Below the pieces are notes generated by a model, which was not told where the DNA came from, ran no database searches, and saw only the letters and a list, made by a program, of their open reading frames with translations. From the NCBI GenBank assembly GCA_022839785.1, contig JALHJW010000002.1, positions 372,001 through 436,000 on the forward strand: a stretch of 64,000 bases of DNA. The letters are read 5' to 3'. The position numbers and the translations under genes are program-made. This DNA is from Desulfovibrio sp. (GTDB lineage Bacteria > Desulfobacterota > Desulfovibrionia > Desulfovibrionales > Desulfovibrionaceae). This document shows, piece by piece, positions 1-7,616 of the stretch. Numbering within the stretch: position 1 is the first letter of the stretch; every line of letters starts with the position of its first letter.

Positions 1-202
1 TCTCGATGTCCTTGGCCAGCACCGCTTCCTCGGGCAGATGGCCGGAGTTCCTAAGCATGGTGTAGGCCATGCGCAGGTCTTCGGGGAGCGCGAAATACGC
101 GTCCAGTTCCAGCCGCCCGCAGGCCGGGAGATCCGCGAACTCCCCCCTGCGCTCGGCCTCGCGGATGCGCTCCTCGGCGATGAGATGGATGGCGCTGAAC
201 AC
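1..202 (-). CDS. DUF1992 (DnaJ-C28-like) domain protein, partial
   Basis: The frame runs leftward off the window edge, so only the first 67 or so residues are visible. The pattern IAEERIREAERRGEF, then DLP.CG..L, then LRMAYTMLRNSG.LPEE is the hallmark of the DUF1992 domain, which is also found in eukaryotic DnaJ subfamily C member 28. Its biochemical role is not established. I chose the GTG at 202 because the conserved core begins a few residues later and AGGGG lies just upstream. It follows the STAS gene by 10 bases, so the two are probably co-transcribed. The family call is secure; the start codon is less so. Confidence 0.75.
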   Translation of the reverse strand, partial: MFSAIHLIAEERIREAERRGEFADLPACGRLELDAYFALPEDLRMAYTMLRNSGHLPEEAVLAKDIE

Positions 203-212
203 GGCCCGGCCC

Positions 213-527
213 CTACAGCCCGAAGAGTTTGCCCACCTGCGTGACCTCGAAGACCTTGGAGACGTGCGGGGTCACCTTGCTGATGCTCATGGTCCGGCCC
301 TTGGCGCCGAGGAACTTGCGCATGTCGAGGAGCACGCCCAGGCCCGAGCTGTCCATGTAGGCCAGTCCGCCCAGGTCCACGGCCAGAGGACCGCTGCCGC
401 TGTCCAGCAGCTCGCGCAGCGCAACGCGCGCCTCCTGGGACACGGTGTAGTCCAGCTCCCCGGTGATGCGCAGCACGTCGCCGTCCAGCTCCATGCCGTA
501 CTTTCCCGATCCTGCAGTCTTGCCCAT
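213..527 (-). CDS. STAS-domain anti-sigma factor antagonist (RsbV/SpoIIAA-like)
   Basis: This 104-residue single-domain protein looks like a partner-switch antagonist: in the dephosphorylated state it would bind and sequester an RsbW-type anti-sigma kinase. The segment MDSSGLGVLLDMRKF (about residues 57-71) is the STAS helix and carries the conserved serine phosphorylated in SpoIIAA-type proteins. Length is normal for the family. The SpoIIE-type phosphatase gene lies immediately upstream on the same strand (21 bases between), which fits a phosphatase/antagonist pair. No RsbW-like kinase is visible in the window, so the partner must be elsewhere or beyond the left edge. Confidence 0.88.
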   Translation of the reverse strand: MGKTAGSGKYGMELDGDVLRITGELDYTVSQEARVALRELLDSGSGPLAVDLGGLAYMDSSGLGVLLDMRKFLGAKGRTMSISKVTPHVSKVFEVTQVGKLFGL

Positions 528-548
528 CGTGTCCTCCTGCGCCGGACC

Positions 549-1814
549 TCAGTCCGTTTCGCGCCAGATCTCGAAGATTGTCATGTCGTCCGCCGCCGGG
601 ACTCCGGCCTGCCAGTCGGCCACGGCCGCGGCCAGCACCGGGCCGCAGGGCCGCGTGGAGACGCCGCGGAGCACCCGCTCCACCCCGGCGTCGTCCAGGA
701 ATCCGCCGTCCCGGCTGCGCGCTTCGGTCACCCCGTCCGTGATGAAAAGCACCGCATCCCCGGGTTCGAGCGCGATCTCCTGCGCTTCATAGGACAACCC
801 GGCAACGATTCCAAGGGGTAAGCCTCTGGTCGCGGGCGAGTGCAGCAGGTTTCCGCCGCGCAGCCAGAGCGGCGGCAGATGCCCGGCCGAGGCGAAGGCC
901 AGGCGGCCGGTGGCCGGATGGTAGCGCCCGATCACGGCCGTGGCGAACATGTCGCCGTCGAGCAGCTCGACGAGCGCCTCGTTGACCGCCCCGAGCAGTC
1001 CGCCCAGGGAGGCGTGGGCCTGGGACTCGGCCCGGATGCGCGACCAGAGCGCGGCCATGACCAGGGACGCGGGCAGGCCCTTCCCGGCCACGTCGGCTAC
1101 GTAGAGCAGCAGACTGCCGTCCGGCAGGGGGATGCAGTCGTAGAGATCCCCGCCCACGAAGGCCGCGGGCTGCGACACGGCCCAGAGGCGGCTGCCGTGG
1201 CCGGGATCGGGCAGACGCGGCCAGAAATGGGTCTGGATGCGGGCGGCGGTCTCAAGCTGGGTATGCAGGCGCTGCTGCGCCAGCCGCTCCTCCAGGAGCT
1301 TCGAGCGGACGATGGCCACGGCCGCGAGGTTGGCGAAGCTCTCCAGGAGTTCCTGGTCCGCCGCATCGAAGCAGTCCCGCCCTGTGGCGTTGAGCACCTG
1401 GAGCACGCCGAGCAACTCCTCGCCGTAGAGCACGGGCACACAGAGCAGGCAGCGCGTGACGAACCCGGTGGAGCGGTCGGCCGTGCCGGAGAAGCGGCGG
1501 TCGCTGTGCGCCTCGCGCACGATGAGCGAGGCGCGCTCCTTTGCCACCCAGCCCGCCACGCCTTCGCCCAGGCGCAGCGTGATCCTGCGCAGCAGCAGAT
1601 CGGAGGCGCTCTCGCCCAGCACCGAGTTGCGGGCATGGGCAAAGGACAGCAACTCCCGCTCCGGCTCCCAGAGCAGGACCGACGCAGCCTCGGCCGCGGT
1701 CACCTCCTGCGCCAGCTCCAACAGCCGGTCCAGCAGGACCGGCAGGGATTCGATCTCGGCAAGGCTCTGGTTGGCGCTGATCAGGTGCCTGAGCCGTTCG
1801 ACCTGTCCTGCCAT
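549..1814 (-). CDS. GAF-domain PP2C/SpoIIE-type serine phosphatase
   Basis: The 421-residue protein has a GAF sensor domain (about residues 15-170), a short helical linker and a C-terminal SpoIIE/RsbU phosphatase domain (about 195-420). Metal-binding aspartates are visible in FVGGDLYDC, ADVAGKGLPASLVMA, LFITDGVTEA and the terminal DDMTIFEI motif. The family dephosphorylates STAS antagonists, and the next gene downstream is exactly such a protein. The GAF domain would receive the input signal, whose ligand cannot be told from sequence. No signal peptide or membrane segment is seen, so it should be cytoplasmic. ParB lies 18 bases upstream on the same strand, so read-through from parAB is possible. 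Confidence 0.9.
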   Translation of the reverse strand: MAGQVERLRHLISANQSLAEIESLPVLLDRLLELAQEVTAAEAASVLLWEPERELLSFAHARNSVLGESASDLLLRRITLRLGEGVAGWVAKERASLIVREAHSDRRFSGTADRSTGFVTRCLLCVPVLYGEELLGVLQVLNATGRDCFDAADQELLESFANLAAVAIVRSKLLEERLAQQRLHTQLETAARIQTHFWPRLPDPGHGSRLWAVSQPAAFVGGDLYDCIPLPDGSLLLYVADVAGKGLPASLVMAALWSRIRAESQAHASLGGLLGAVNEALVELLDGDMFATAVIGRYHPATGRLAFASAGHLPPLWLRGGNLLHSPATRGLPLGIVAGLSYEAQEIALEPGDAVLFITDGVTEARSRDGGFLDDAGVERVLRGVSTRPCGPVLAAAVADWQAGVPAADDMTIFEIWRETD

Positions 1815-1832
1815 GTTCCCCCCCTCGGCGGA

Positions 1833-2732
1833 CTACTCGGAAAACCTCCGCATGAGCCCCTCCAACTCCTCCTTGCTCGTGAAGTAGAAGCTGATGCGAC
1901 CCCGCTCGTCCGTGCCGGTACAGGTCACCTTGACCCCGTAGCGGCCGCAGAGTTCTCCAGCCAGGTCGTCCAAGCTCGGACTCTTCTCGCGCGCCTGGCC
2001 CTTGCGACGGCCCGCGCCGATGCGCACCACGCTGCCCTCGCCCGGCAATTCGCCGTTCTTCTTCCAGAAGGCTGCCTGGGCCTCGGCCTGGCGCACGGAC
2101 AACCCTGTCTGGACGATGCGCTCCATGAGCGACTCCTGCACCGCCTGATCGGCGATGGCCAGGATGGCCCGGGCATGGCCCGCGGTCAGGTCGCCCTTGA
2201 GCAGATCGTCCTGGATGCGTTCGGGCAGGGTCAGGAGCCTGAGCGCGTTGGCCACGGCCGGGCGGCTCTTGCCCACGCGGCCGGCCAGCTCCTCCTGGGA
2301 CAGCTCCAGCCGCTCCTGCAGTTCGCGCAGGCCGCGCGCCTCTTCGATGGGGTTCAGGTCCTCGCGCTGCAGGTTCTCGATGAGCGCGATGGCCAGGCTC
2401 TCGTTGTCGTCCAGGTCCTTGACCAGGACCGGTATCTCGGTCAGCCCGGCCATCTGCGAGGCCCGCCAGCGGCGCTCGCCCGCCACCAGTTCGAATTCGT
2501 CCCGGCGGCCGGGGATGCGGCGCACCAGGATGGGCTGCAGCACGCCCTGCGAACGGATGGACCGCGCCAGGTCCTTGAGGCCTTCGGGATCGAAGGTGCG
2601 ACGGGGCTGATGCGGGTTGGGAACGATGGACGTGATGGGCAGGCGGCGCACGTCGGCCGCACCGGCCTCCTGGGCCACGCCGCCGAGCAGCGCGTCCAGC
2701 CCCCGGCCGAGTCCGCGGGAAGGTTCAGGCAT
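1833..2732 (-). CDS. parB: Chromosome-partitioning protein ParB
   Basis: ParB binds parS sites and, as a CTP-dependent clamp, spreads on DNA to form the partition complex with ParA. The 299-residue protein starts with the usual RGLGRGLDALLG segment. It has the ParB/sulfiredoxin-like N-domain with the GERRWRA nucleotide-binding box (about residues 87-93), a central helix-turn-helix region (LSQEELAGRVGKSRPAVANALRLL begins near 143), and a basic linker before the C-terminal dimerisation domain. parA lies about 600 bases upstream on the same strand, separated by a small oppositely oriented gene, and a perfect parS is in front of parA. Confidence 0.96.
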   Translation of the reverse strand: MPEPSRGLGRGLDALLGGVAQEAGAADVRRLPITSIVPNPHQPRRTFDPEGLKDLARSIRSQGVLQPILVRRIPGRRDEFELVAGERRWRASQMAGLTEIPVLVKDLDDNESLAIALIENLQREDLNPIEEARGLRELQERLELSQEELAGRVGKSRPAVANALRLLTLPERIQDDLLKGDLTAGHARAILAIADQAVQESLMERIVQTGLSVRQAEAQAAFWKKNGELPGEGSVVRIGAGRRKGQAREKSPSLDDLAGELCGRYGVKVTCTGTDERGRISFYFTSKEELEGLMRRFSE

Positions 2733-2765
2733 TTGTGCACTCCGTCATCGCCTTGCGGCGGTTTC

Positions 2766-2793
2766 TTGACTCCTGGCGAATGTACCCTATTGT
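2766..2793 (+). promoter_or_regulatory. Putative sigma-70-type promoter
   Basis: TTGACT at 2766-2771 and TATTGT at 2788-2793 are separated by 16 bases and lie 60 bases upstream of the GTG start at 2853. The match is good for a GC-rich region but was found by eye only. Confidence 0.4.
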
Positions 2794-2852
2794 CTCTGCA
2801 CGGCGCGGGCCGGACGGTCCGCGCCGCCACCCCATTGAACAAGGAGTCAGTA

Positions 2853-3308
2853 GTGTCCGATACGCCAGCCGTCCTCTATCTTTTCGACGAGTCCGAGACT
2901 CTGCGCGGCGTGCAGCTCAGCGCAGAGGTCTGGGCCAAGGTCGAACATCTCGTGCGGCCCCATCTGCCCTCCTCGGCCCCGGTCGCGGAGCCGGAGCAGC
3001 CCGAGCCCCTGGCCGACTGGGAAACCCTGACTCAGTACTGGGACTTCAGGTATCCGCACGACTACGACGTGACCTGCGGGGCCTGCGGCCAGTCCACCCG
3101 GGACTGGCGCGAGGACGAGCCCAGGAAATTCCGCCTGCGGGGCGCCACCCTGGGCGGCCTCGTGACCTTCCAGTGCATGGACTGCAAAGCCCGCATTCTC
3201 AAGCGCCATTTCAAGGATCAGATCAAGACCGAAACCCAGCCCTTCCACGAGAAGAAGGACCCCCGGCTCAACGCCGTCTACGACGGCAACCGCCAGTACT
3301 TCACCTAG
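2853..3308 (+). CDS. Hypothetical protein with two CxxC zinc-ribbon-like knuckles
   Basis: A 151-residue protein of unknown function. The GTG start at 2853 is chosen because AAGGAG sits 6 bases upstream and the protein reads sensibly from there (VSDTPAVLYLFDESE). The middle has a CGACGQ knuckle and, about 40 residues later, a CMDCKA knuckle, the arrangement of a four-cysteine zinc ribbon. The C-terminus is rich in Lys, Asp and aromatic residues. No signal peptide or membrane segment is seen. It sits between parB and parA but on the opposite strand and has its own putative promoter, so it need not be part of the partition system. Confidence 0.75.
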   Translation: MSDTPAVLYLFDESETLRGVQLSAEVWAKVEHLVRPHLPSSAPVAEPEQPEPLADWETLTQYWDFRYPHDYDVTCGACGQSTRDWREDEPRKFRLRGATLGGLVTFQCMDCKARILKRHFKDQIKTETQPFHEKKDPRLNAVYDGNRQYFT

Positions 3309-3315
3309 CGCGCCT

Positions 3316-3333
3316 GGGGGAGGCGACTCCCCC
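3316..3333. terminator. Hairpin between convergent genes
   Basis: GGGGGAG and CTCCCCC pair perfectly around a GCGA tetraloop, between the stop of the zinc-ribbon gene and the stop of parA. TAGCGCG is repeated directly on both flanks. There is no T-run, so it is a terminator-like hairpin rather than a classical intrinsic terminator. Confidence 0.45.
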
Positions 3334-4100
3334 TAGCGCGACCTGCGCTTGACCACTTCCTGCGCCAGATTCAGATACGCCGCGGCGCCCACGGACTTGA
3401 TGTCGTAGGAGATGACCGGCTTGCCGAAGCTCGGCGCTTCGGAAAGCCGGACGTTGCGCGGCACGATGGTCTCGAAGAGATAGTCCGGCAGCGTGCGCCG
3501 CACTTCGTTCTTGACCTGCCCGGAAAGCCGGTTGCGCTTGTCGTACATGGTCAGGACCACGCCCAGCAGCGCGAGATTCGGATTGAGACGGCGGCGCACC
3601 AGGGTGAAGGTCTTGAGGAGCTGCGCGATGCCCTCCATGGCGTAGTATTCGCACTGCAGCGGGATGAGCAGCTCCGTTGCGGCGCACAGGGCGTTGACCG
3701 TGAGCAGCCCGAGCGAGGGCGGGCAGTCCAGGATCACGAAGTCGAAATCCGGCCCCACGCCCTCGACGAGATCGCGCAGATAGAACTCGCGCCCCAGCTT
3801 GTCGGCCAGCTCCAGCTCCGCGCCCACCAGGTCCTGGGAGGACGGCAGGAGCGAAAGGAAGGGAAGCCCGGTTTCGCAGATCGCTTCGGCGGCCTTTTCC
3901 GGCTGGAACAGCACCGAATAGAGGTTGGGCCTGCCCTCCTCGGTGACGAAGCCGAGGCCGCTGGAGGCGTTGGCCTGGGGGTCGCAGTCCACCAGGAGCA
4001 CCCGCTTTTCCATGACCGCGAGGCAGGATGCCAGGTTGACCGCCGTCGTGGTCTTCCCCACACCGCCCTTCTGGTTGGCAATGACGATTTGACGTGCCAT
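3333..4100 (-). CDS. parA: Chromosome-partitioning ATPase ParA (Soj/MinD family)
   Basis: ParA is a Walker-type ATPase that binds the nucleoid non-specifically and moves ParB-parS complexes. The 255-residue protein opens with MARQIVIANQKGGVGKTTT, the deviant Walker A box with both lysines. It also has the switch regions LLVDCDPQANAS and FVILDCPPSLG. The length is that of the chromosomal (Soj) class, without the DNA-binding N-terminal extension of plasmid type Ia ParA, so autoregulation would depend on ParB. A parS site lies 56 bases upstream of the start, well placed for that. Confidence 0.96.
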   Translation of the reverse strand: MARQIVIANQKGGVGKTTTAVNLASCLAVMEKRVLLVDCDPQANASSGLGFVTEEGRPNLYSVLFQPEKAAEAICETGLPFLSLLPSSQDLVGAELELADKLGREFYLRDLVEGVGPDFDFVILDCPPSLGLLTVNALCAATELLIPLQCEYYAMEGIAQLLKTFTLVRRRLNPNLALLGVVLTMYDKRNRLSGQVKNEVRRTLPDYLFETIVPRNVRLSEAPSFGKPVISYDIKSVGAAAYLNLAQEVVKRRSR

Positions 4101-4155
4101 GCGCTCTAACCCACCGGATTGCTTTGCTGTTGTCGCGAAGAATCCCGAAGTTCTT

Positions 4156-4175
4156 CATGTTTCACGTGAAACATG
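4156..4175. promoter_or_regulatory. parS: parS centromere-like site
   Basis: CATGTTTCACGTGAAACATG is a perfect 20-base palindrome whose inner 16 bases (4158-4173) are identical to the universal bacterial parS consensus. It is in the upstream region of parA, so ParB bound here could both nucleate partition complexes and repress parA. It is the only exact copy I saw in the window. Confidence 0.95.
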
Positions 4176-4255
4176 TACCCTTTGGGAGCCAGACTGGCAT
4201 GGATGTTTGCTACCGTCATCCGGAAACGATGGGAAGTTAAAAAGGTGGAAAAAAC

Positions 4256-4291
4256 AAAAAAAGAAATAAAAAGCCCGGCGGGCCGGGCTTT
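4256..4291 (-). terminator. Intrinsic terminator of the epimerase gene
   Basis: A perfect 10-bp stem (4270-4279 with 4282-4291, two-base nominal loop) is followed on the minus strand by a T-rich tract (the complement of the A-rich run at 4256-4270). It sits just beyond the epimerase stop, in the right orientation for it. Confidence 0.85.
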
Positions 4292-4312
4292 CAGATTTCC
4301 AAAAAAGCTTTT

Positions 4313-5320
4313 CTAGGCTTTGTAGTACCAGCGGTACCACTCCACAAATTTAGCGATGCCCTCTTCGATGGACGTGTTGGGTTTGAAGCCCACATCCGCG
4401 ACAAGATCGTCGACATCGGCATAAGTCGCCGGGACATCACCCGCCTGCAAGGGCATGTAATTCCGGATCGCTTTTTTCCCGAGAACGTTTTCCAACACCT
4501 CGATGTAGCGTTCCAGCTCGACGACGTTGTTGTTTCCGATGTTATAGATTTTGTACGGGGCCGGGCTGGTGCTCGGATCGGGCGTGTCCCCGCTCCAGGC
4601 GGAATTCCCGGAGGGGATGTGCTCGGTCACGCGGACAACGCCTTCGACGATGTCGTCGATGTAGGTAAAATCGCGCCGCATCTTGCCGTGATTGAAAATA
4701 TTGATCGGGGTTCCCTCTAAAATTCCTTTGGTGAACAGGAAGAGGGCCATGTCCGGGCGTCCCCAGGGACCATAGACCGTAAAAAATCTCAGGCCGGTGC
4801 AGGGAAGCTTAAATAAATAGCTGTAGGCATGCGCCATCAATTCATTCGATTTCTTGGAGGCGGCGTACAGGCTGATGGGATGGTCCACGTTGTCGTGAAC
4901 GCTGAAGGGCATCTTGGTGTTCAGGCCGTAGACCGAACTGGAAGAGGCGAAAACCAGATGCTTGACCCCGGTATGGCGGCATCCTTCAAGGATGTAGGAG
5001 AATCCGACGATGTTGGCGTCGACGTAGGATTTGGGATTGATGAGGCTGTAGCGGACCCCGGCCTGTGCAGCCAGGTTGATCACGTAATCGAAGCGCTGCG
5101 TCTCGAAAAGCTCCTGCATCCGCGCCTGATCGCTGAGGTCCATCTCCGCGTGGGTGAACCCCTTGGTCTCGTTCAGGATGGCCAGCCGGGCGCGCTTGAG
5201 CCCGACGTCGTAATAGTCGGTGACGGCGTCCAGGCCGACCACTTCGTAGCCGCGGTCCAGCAGCCGTTTGGAAAGATGAAATCCGATGAAGCCGGCAGCG
5301 CCGGTGACGAGTGCCTTCAT
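4313..5320 (-). CDS. NAD-dependent nucleotide-sugar epimerase, UDP-glucuronate 4-epimerase type
   Basis: A 335-residue extended short-chain dehydrogenase with a Rossmann GxxGxxG start (MKALVTGAAGFIGFHLSKRL), the catalytic YAASK pair and RFFTVYGPWGRPDMAL, which is typical of the UDP-glucuronate 4-epimerase group. It would supply UDP-galacturonate or a related sugar for surface polysaccharide. The ATG at 5320 is preceded by AGGGAAG. It is a single-gene unit with its own terminator. Several 60-base stretches (for example 4681-4740 and 4801-4860) are only about 42% G+C against roughly 65% around it, which suggests recent acquisition. Exact substrate is inferred from family resemblance. Confidence 0.85.
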   Translation of the reverse strand: MKALVTGAAGFIGFHLSKRLLDRGYEVVGLDAVTDYYDVGLKRARLAILNETKGFTHAEMDLSDQARMQELFETQRFDYVINLAAQAGVRYSLINPKSYVDANIVGFSYILEGCRHTGVKHLVFASSSSVYGLNTKMPFSVHDNVDHPISLYAASKKSNELMAHAYSYLFKLPCTGLRFFTVYGPWGRPDMALFLFTKGILEGTPINIFNHGKMRRDFTYIDDIVEGVVRVTEHIPSGNSAWSGDTPDPSTSPAPYKIYNIGNNNVVELERYIEVLENVLGKKAIRNYMPLQAGDVPATYADVDDLVADVGFKPNTSIEEGIAKFVEWYRWYYKA

Positions 5321-5433
5321 TGCCCTTCCCTGTGATGATCGTATCGCGCGGCGGCCAAGGATGCGCAGAGCGCGCCGGAGCCGCGCCGCAGCGGCCCCGG
5401 TGCTATAGCCCAATTCGCGCGGACGCGCCAGCC

Positions 5434-6171
5434 CTAGCCTTTGGGGATCAGGCGCAGGAGTTCCAGGGGGATGGGGATGACCGTGGAGGCCTTGCCCTCG
5501 GCCGCCATCTCGCGGATGGTCTGCAGATAGCGGAGCTGCAGGGCCTCGGGCGTCTCCGTGATGATCCGCGCTGCCTGGGCCAGCTTGTCCGCGGCCTGGA
5601 ACTCGCCCTCCGCGTTGATGACCTTGGCCCGGCGCTCGCGCTCGGCCTCGGCCTGCTTGGCCATGGCCCGCTGCATCTCCTGCGGCAGGTCGATGTACTT
5701 CAGCTCGACCGTGGTGACCTTGATGCCCCAGGGGTCGGTGTGCAGGTCCAGGATGGACTGGATCTGCTGGTTGACCTCGTCGCGGTGCGAGAGCAGGCCG
5801 TCCAGTTCCTGGCCGCCGCAGACGCTGCGCAGCGTGGTCTGGGCGAGTTGGGAGGTGGCGAACATGTAGTCCTCGACCTCGATGATGGCTTTGACCGGAT
5901 CGACCACGCGGAAGTAGACCACGGCGTTGACCTTCACGCTCACGTTGTCGCGGGTGATCACGTCCTGGGTCGGCACGTCCATGGTGATGACGCGCAGGGA
6001 GACGCGGGTCATGCGGTCGATGACCGGGATGAGGATGATCAACCCCGGCCCCTTGGCGTTGATGATGCGGCCGAGGCGGAAGATGACCCCGCGCTCGTAC
6101 TCGTTGAGCACGCGCAGCGAGGCCATGAGCAGGAACAGGGCAAGGGCGGCAAAGGGTAGAAACGTGATCAT
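5434..6171 (-). CDS. Slipin (SPFH/Band 7 stomatin-like membrane protein)
   Basis: The 245-residue protein has one N-terminal membrane segment followed by an SPFH domain (NEYERGVIFRLGRI, then PGLIILIPVIDRM, then VPTQDVITRDNVSV) and a charged helical tail with AEAERERRAKVI. Slipins organise membrane microdomains and are usually encoded beside an NfeD protease that can cleave them. Here the start overlaps the nfeD stop by four bases (ATGA), indicating translational coupling. The product should sit in the inner membrane. The pairing makes this assignment firm even though the physiological role is not settled. Confidence 0.92.
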   Translation of the reverse strand: MITFLPFAALALFLLMASLRVLNEYERGVIFRLGRIINAKGPGLIILIPVIDRMTRVSLRVITMDVPTQDVITRDNVSVKVNAVVYFRVVDPVKAIIEVEDYMFATSQLAQTTLRSVCGGQELDGLLSHRDEVNQQIQSILDLHTDPWGIKVTTVELKYIDLPQEMQRAMAKQAEAERERRAKVINAEGEFQAADKLAQAARIITETPEALQLRYLQTIREMAAEGKASTVIPIPLELLRLIPKG

Positions 6172-7538
6172 GACTCCTCCGATTCGTTTGTCCGGGCCGC
6201 GACGGGCGGCGCGGCCGTGACGTCAAGGATCAGCCCACGGGCGGCGGCCACGCGCACGCGGTCGCCGGGGGCCAGGGGGGCCGCCGAGACGGCGCTCCAT
6301 ATCTCGCCGCGCACGCGCACGAGGCCGCGCGGCCCGTCCCAGGACAGGACCGCGCCTTCCTCGCCGACCATGGCCTGCAGCCCGCCCGCGGGTCGCGCCC
6401 GCTGCGCCCTGGCCGCGAGCCAGACCGCGGCCAGGAGCAGGCAGGAGAGTCCGGCCACGGTGACGGAGATGGTCGCCATGTCCAGCGCCTCGAAGCCCTC
6501 TCCGGGCCTGAAGAGGATGGTCGAGCCCAGGAACAGGGCCGCTACTCCGGCCACGGAAAGCATGCCGTAGCTGGTGATGTGCAGTTCGAGGAAAAAGAGC
6601 ACGAGCCCGAAAAGCACGAGCAGGAGTCCTGCCGCGTTGGTGGGCAGCACGGACATGGCGTAGAGCGCCAGGAGCAGGCACAGACCGCCGACCACGCCCG
6701 GCAGGACGGCCCCCGGCGTGGTCAGTTCGAAAAAGAGTCCGGCCATGCCGCCGAGCATGAGGAAATAGGCGATCTGGGGATCGATGAGCCAGGACAGGAC
6801 GCGATGGCGAAAACCCGGATCATGCTCCACCAGCGTCACCGCCTCGGGATCGAACCGCACGGTCCGGCCGCGGAACGTCACCCCCCTGCTCCCGGCCTGA
6901 GCCAGCAGATCGTCCACGCTCTCGGCCAGCAGGTCAACCACGCGCTCCAGCACCGCCTCCTCGGCCGTGATGCTCACGGCCTTGTCCACGGCATCCTCGT
7001 ACCAGTCCGTGTTGCGGCCGCGCGCCTGGGCCACGCCCCGCACGAAGCTCATGATGTCGTTCTTGACCTTGGCCTGCATGGTCCCCTGCAGATCGCCGCC
7101 GTCCATGCCCACGGGCGAGGCCGCGCCGATGGTGGTCTGCGGGCTCATGGCCGCGAGGTCGGCCGCGGCCACCAGGAAGACTCCGGCGGAGGCGGCGCGC
7201 GCCCCGGCAGGCCCCACCCAGACCGCCACGGGAACGGGCGCGGCCAGAATCGTCTTGACCATGTCGCGCATGGCCTCGCCCGAGCCGCCGGGGGTGTCCA
7301 GGACCACCACGAGCATGCCCTCTCCCCGGCGCTCGGCCGCGTCCAGGGCCTCGCGCAGCAGGTCCGCCTGCGCCGGGCTGATGCCGCCCGCGATGCGTAC
7401 CGCCCGCACGGCGGACAGGGTCGCGTTCTCCGCGCCGGGCGTGTGCGCGGACGGAGCCGTACGTCCCGAGGCAAGCGTCGCGACGAGGCCGGAAAGCAGG
7501 CACAGGCCCAGCAGAATGCGCCAAAGGGTTCTAATCAT
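6168..7538 (-). CDS. NfeD-family membrane-bound serine protease
   Basis: A 456-residue full-length NfeD: N-terminal signal or anchor (residues 5-24), a ClpP-like serine protease domain (about 43-230), four to five membrane segments (about 245-375) and a C-terminal OB-fold NfeD domain (about 385-445). The nucleophile is expected at Ser117 in GARAASAGVFL, with the general-base Lys in the QAKVKND stretch (157 or 159). The family cleaves stomatin-like partners near their C-terminus. The downstream slipin overlaps it by four bases, so the two form one unit. Confidence 0.92.
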   Translation of the reverse strand: MIRTLWRILLGLCLLSGLVATLASGRTAPSAHTPGAENATLSAVRAVRIAGGISPAQADLLREALDAAERRGEGMLVVVLDTPGGSGEAMRDMVKTILAAPVPVAVWVGPAGARAASAGVFLVAAADLAAMSPQTTIGAASPVGMDGGDLQGTMQAKVKNDIMSFVRGVAQARGRNTDWYEDAVDKAVSITAEEAVLERVVDLLAESVDDLLAQAGSRGVTFRGRTVRFDPEAVTLVEHDPGFRHRVLSWLIDPQIAYFLMLGGMAGLFFELTTPGAVLPGVVGGLCLLLALYAMSVLPTNAAGLLLVLFGLVLFFLELHITSYGMLSVAGVAALFLGSTILFRPGEGFEALDMATISVTVAGLSCLLLAAVWLAARAQRARPAGGLQAMVGEEGAVLSWDGPRGLVRVRGEIWSAVSAAPLAPGDRVRVAAARGLILDVTAAPPVAARTNESEES

Positions 7539-7616
7539 GCTCCCATCAGTACATCAGCCGTCATGGCCGGGCAAGAAACTTCGCGCTGCGCGCTGCGCAG
7601 AGGGGACGACGCGCAA

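Noticed and set aside
840..2852. An open frame running rightward into the zinc-ribbon gene
   Set aside because: The first 670 codons are antisense to the phosphatase and parB genes; only the part from 2853 has a ribosome site and sensible sequence.
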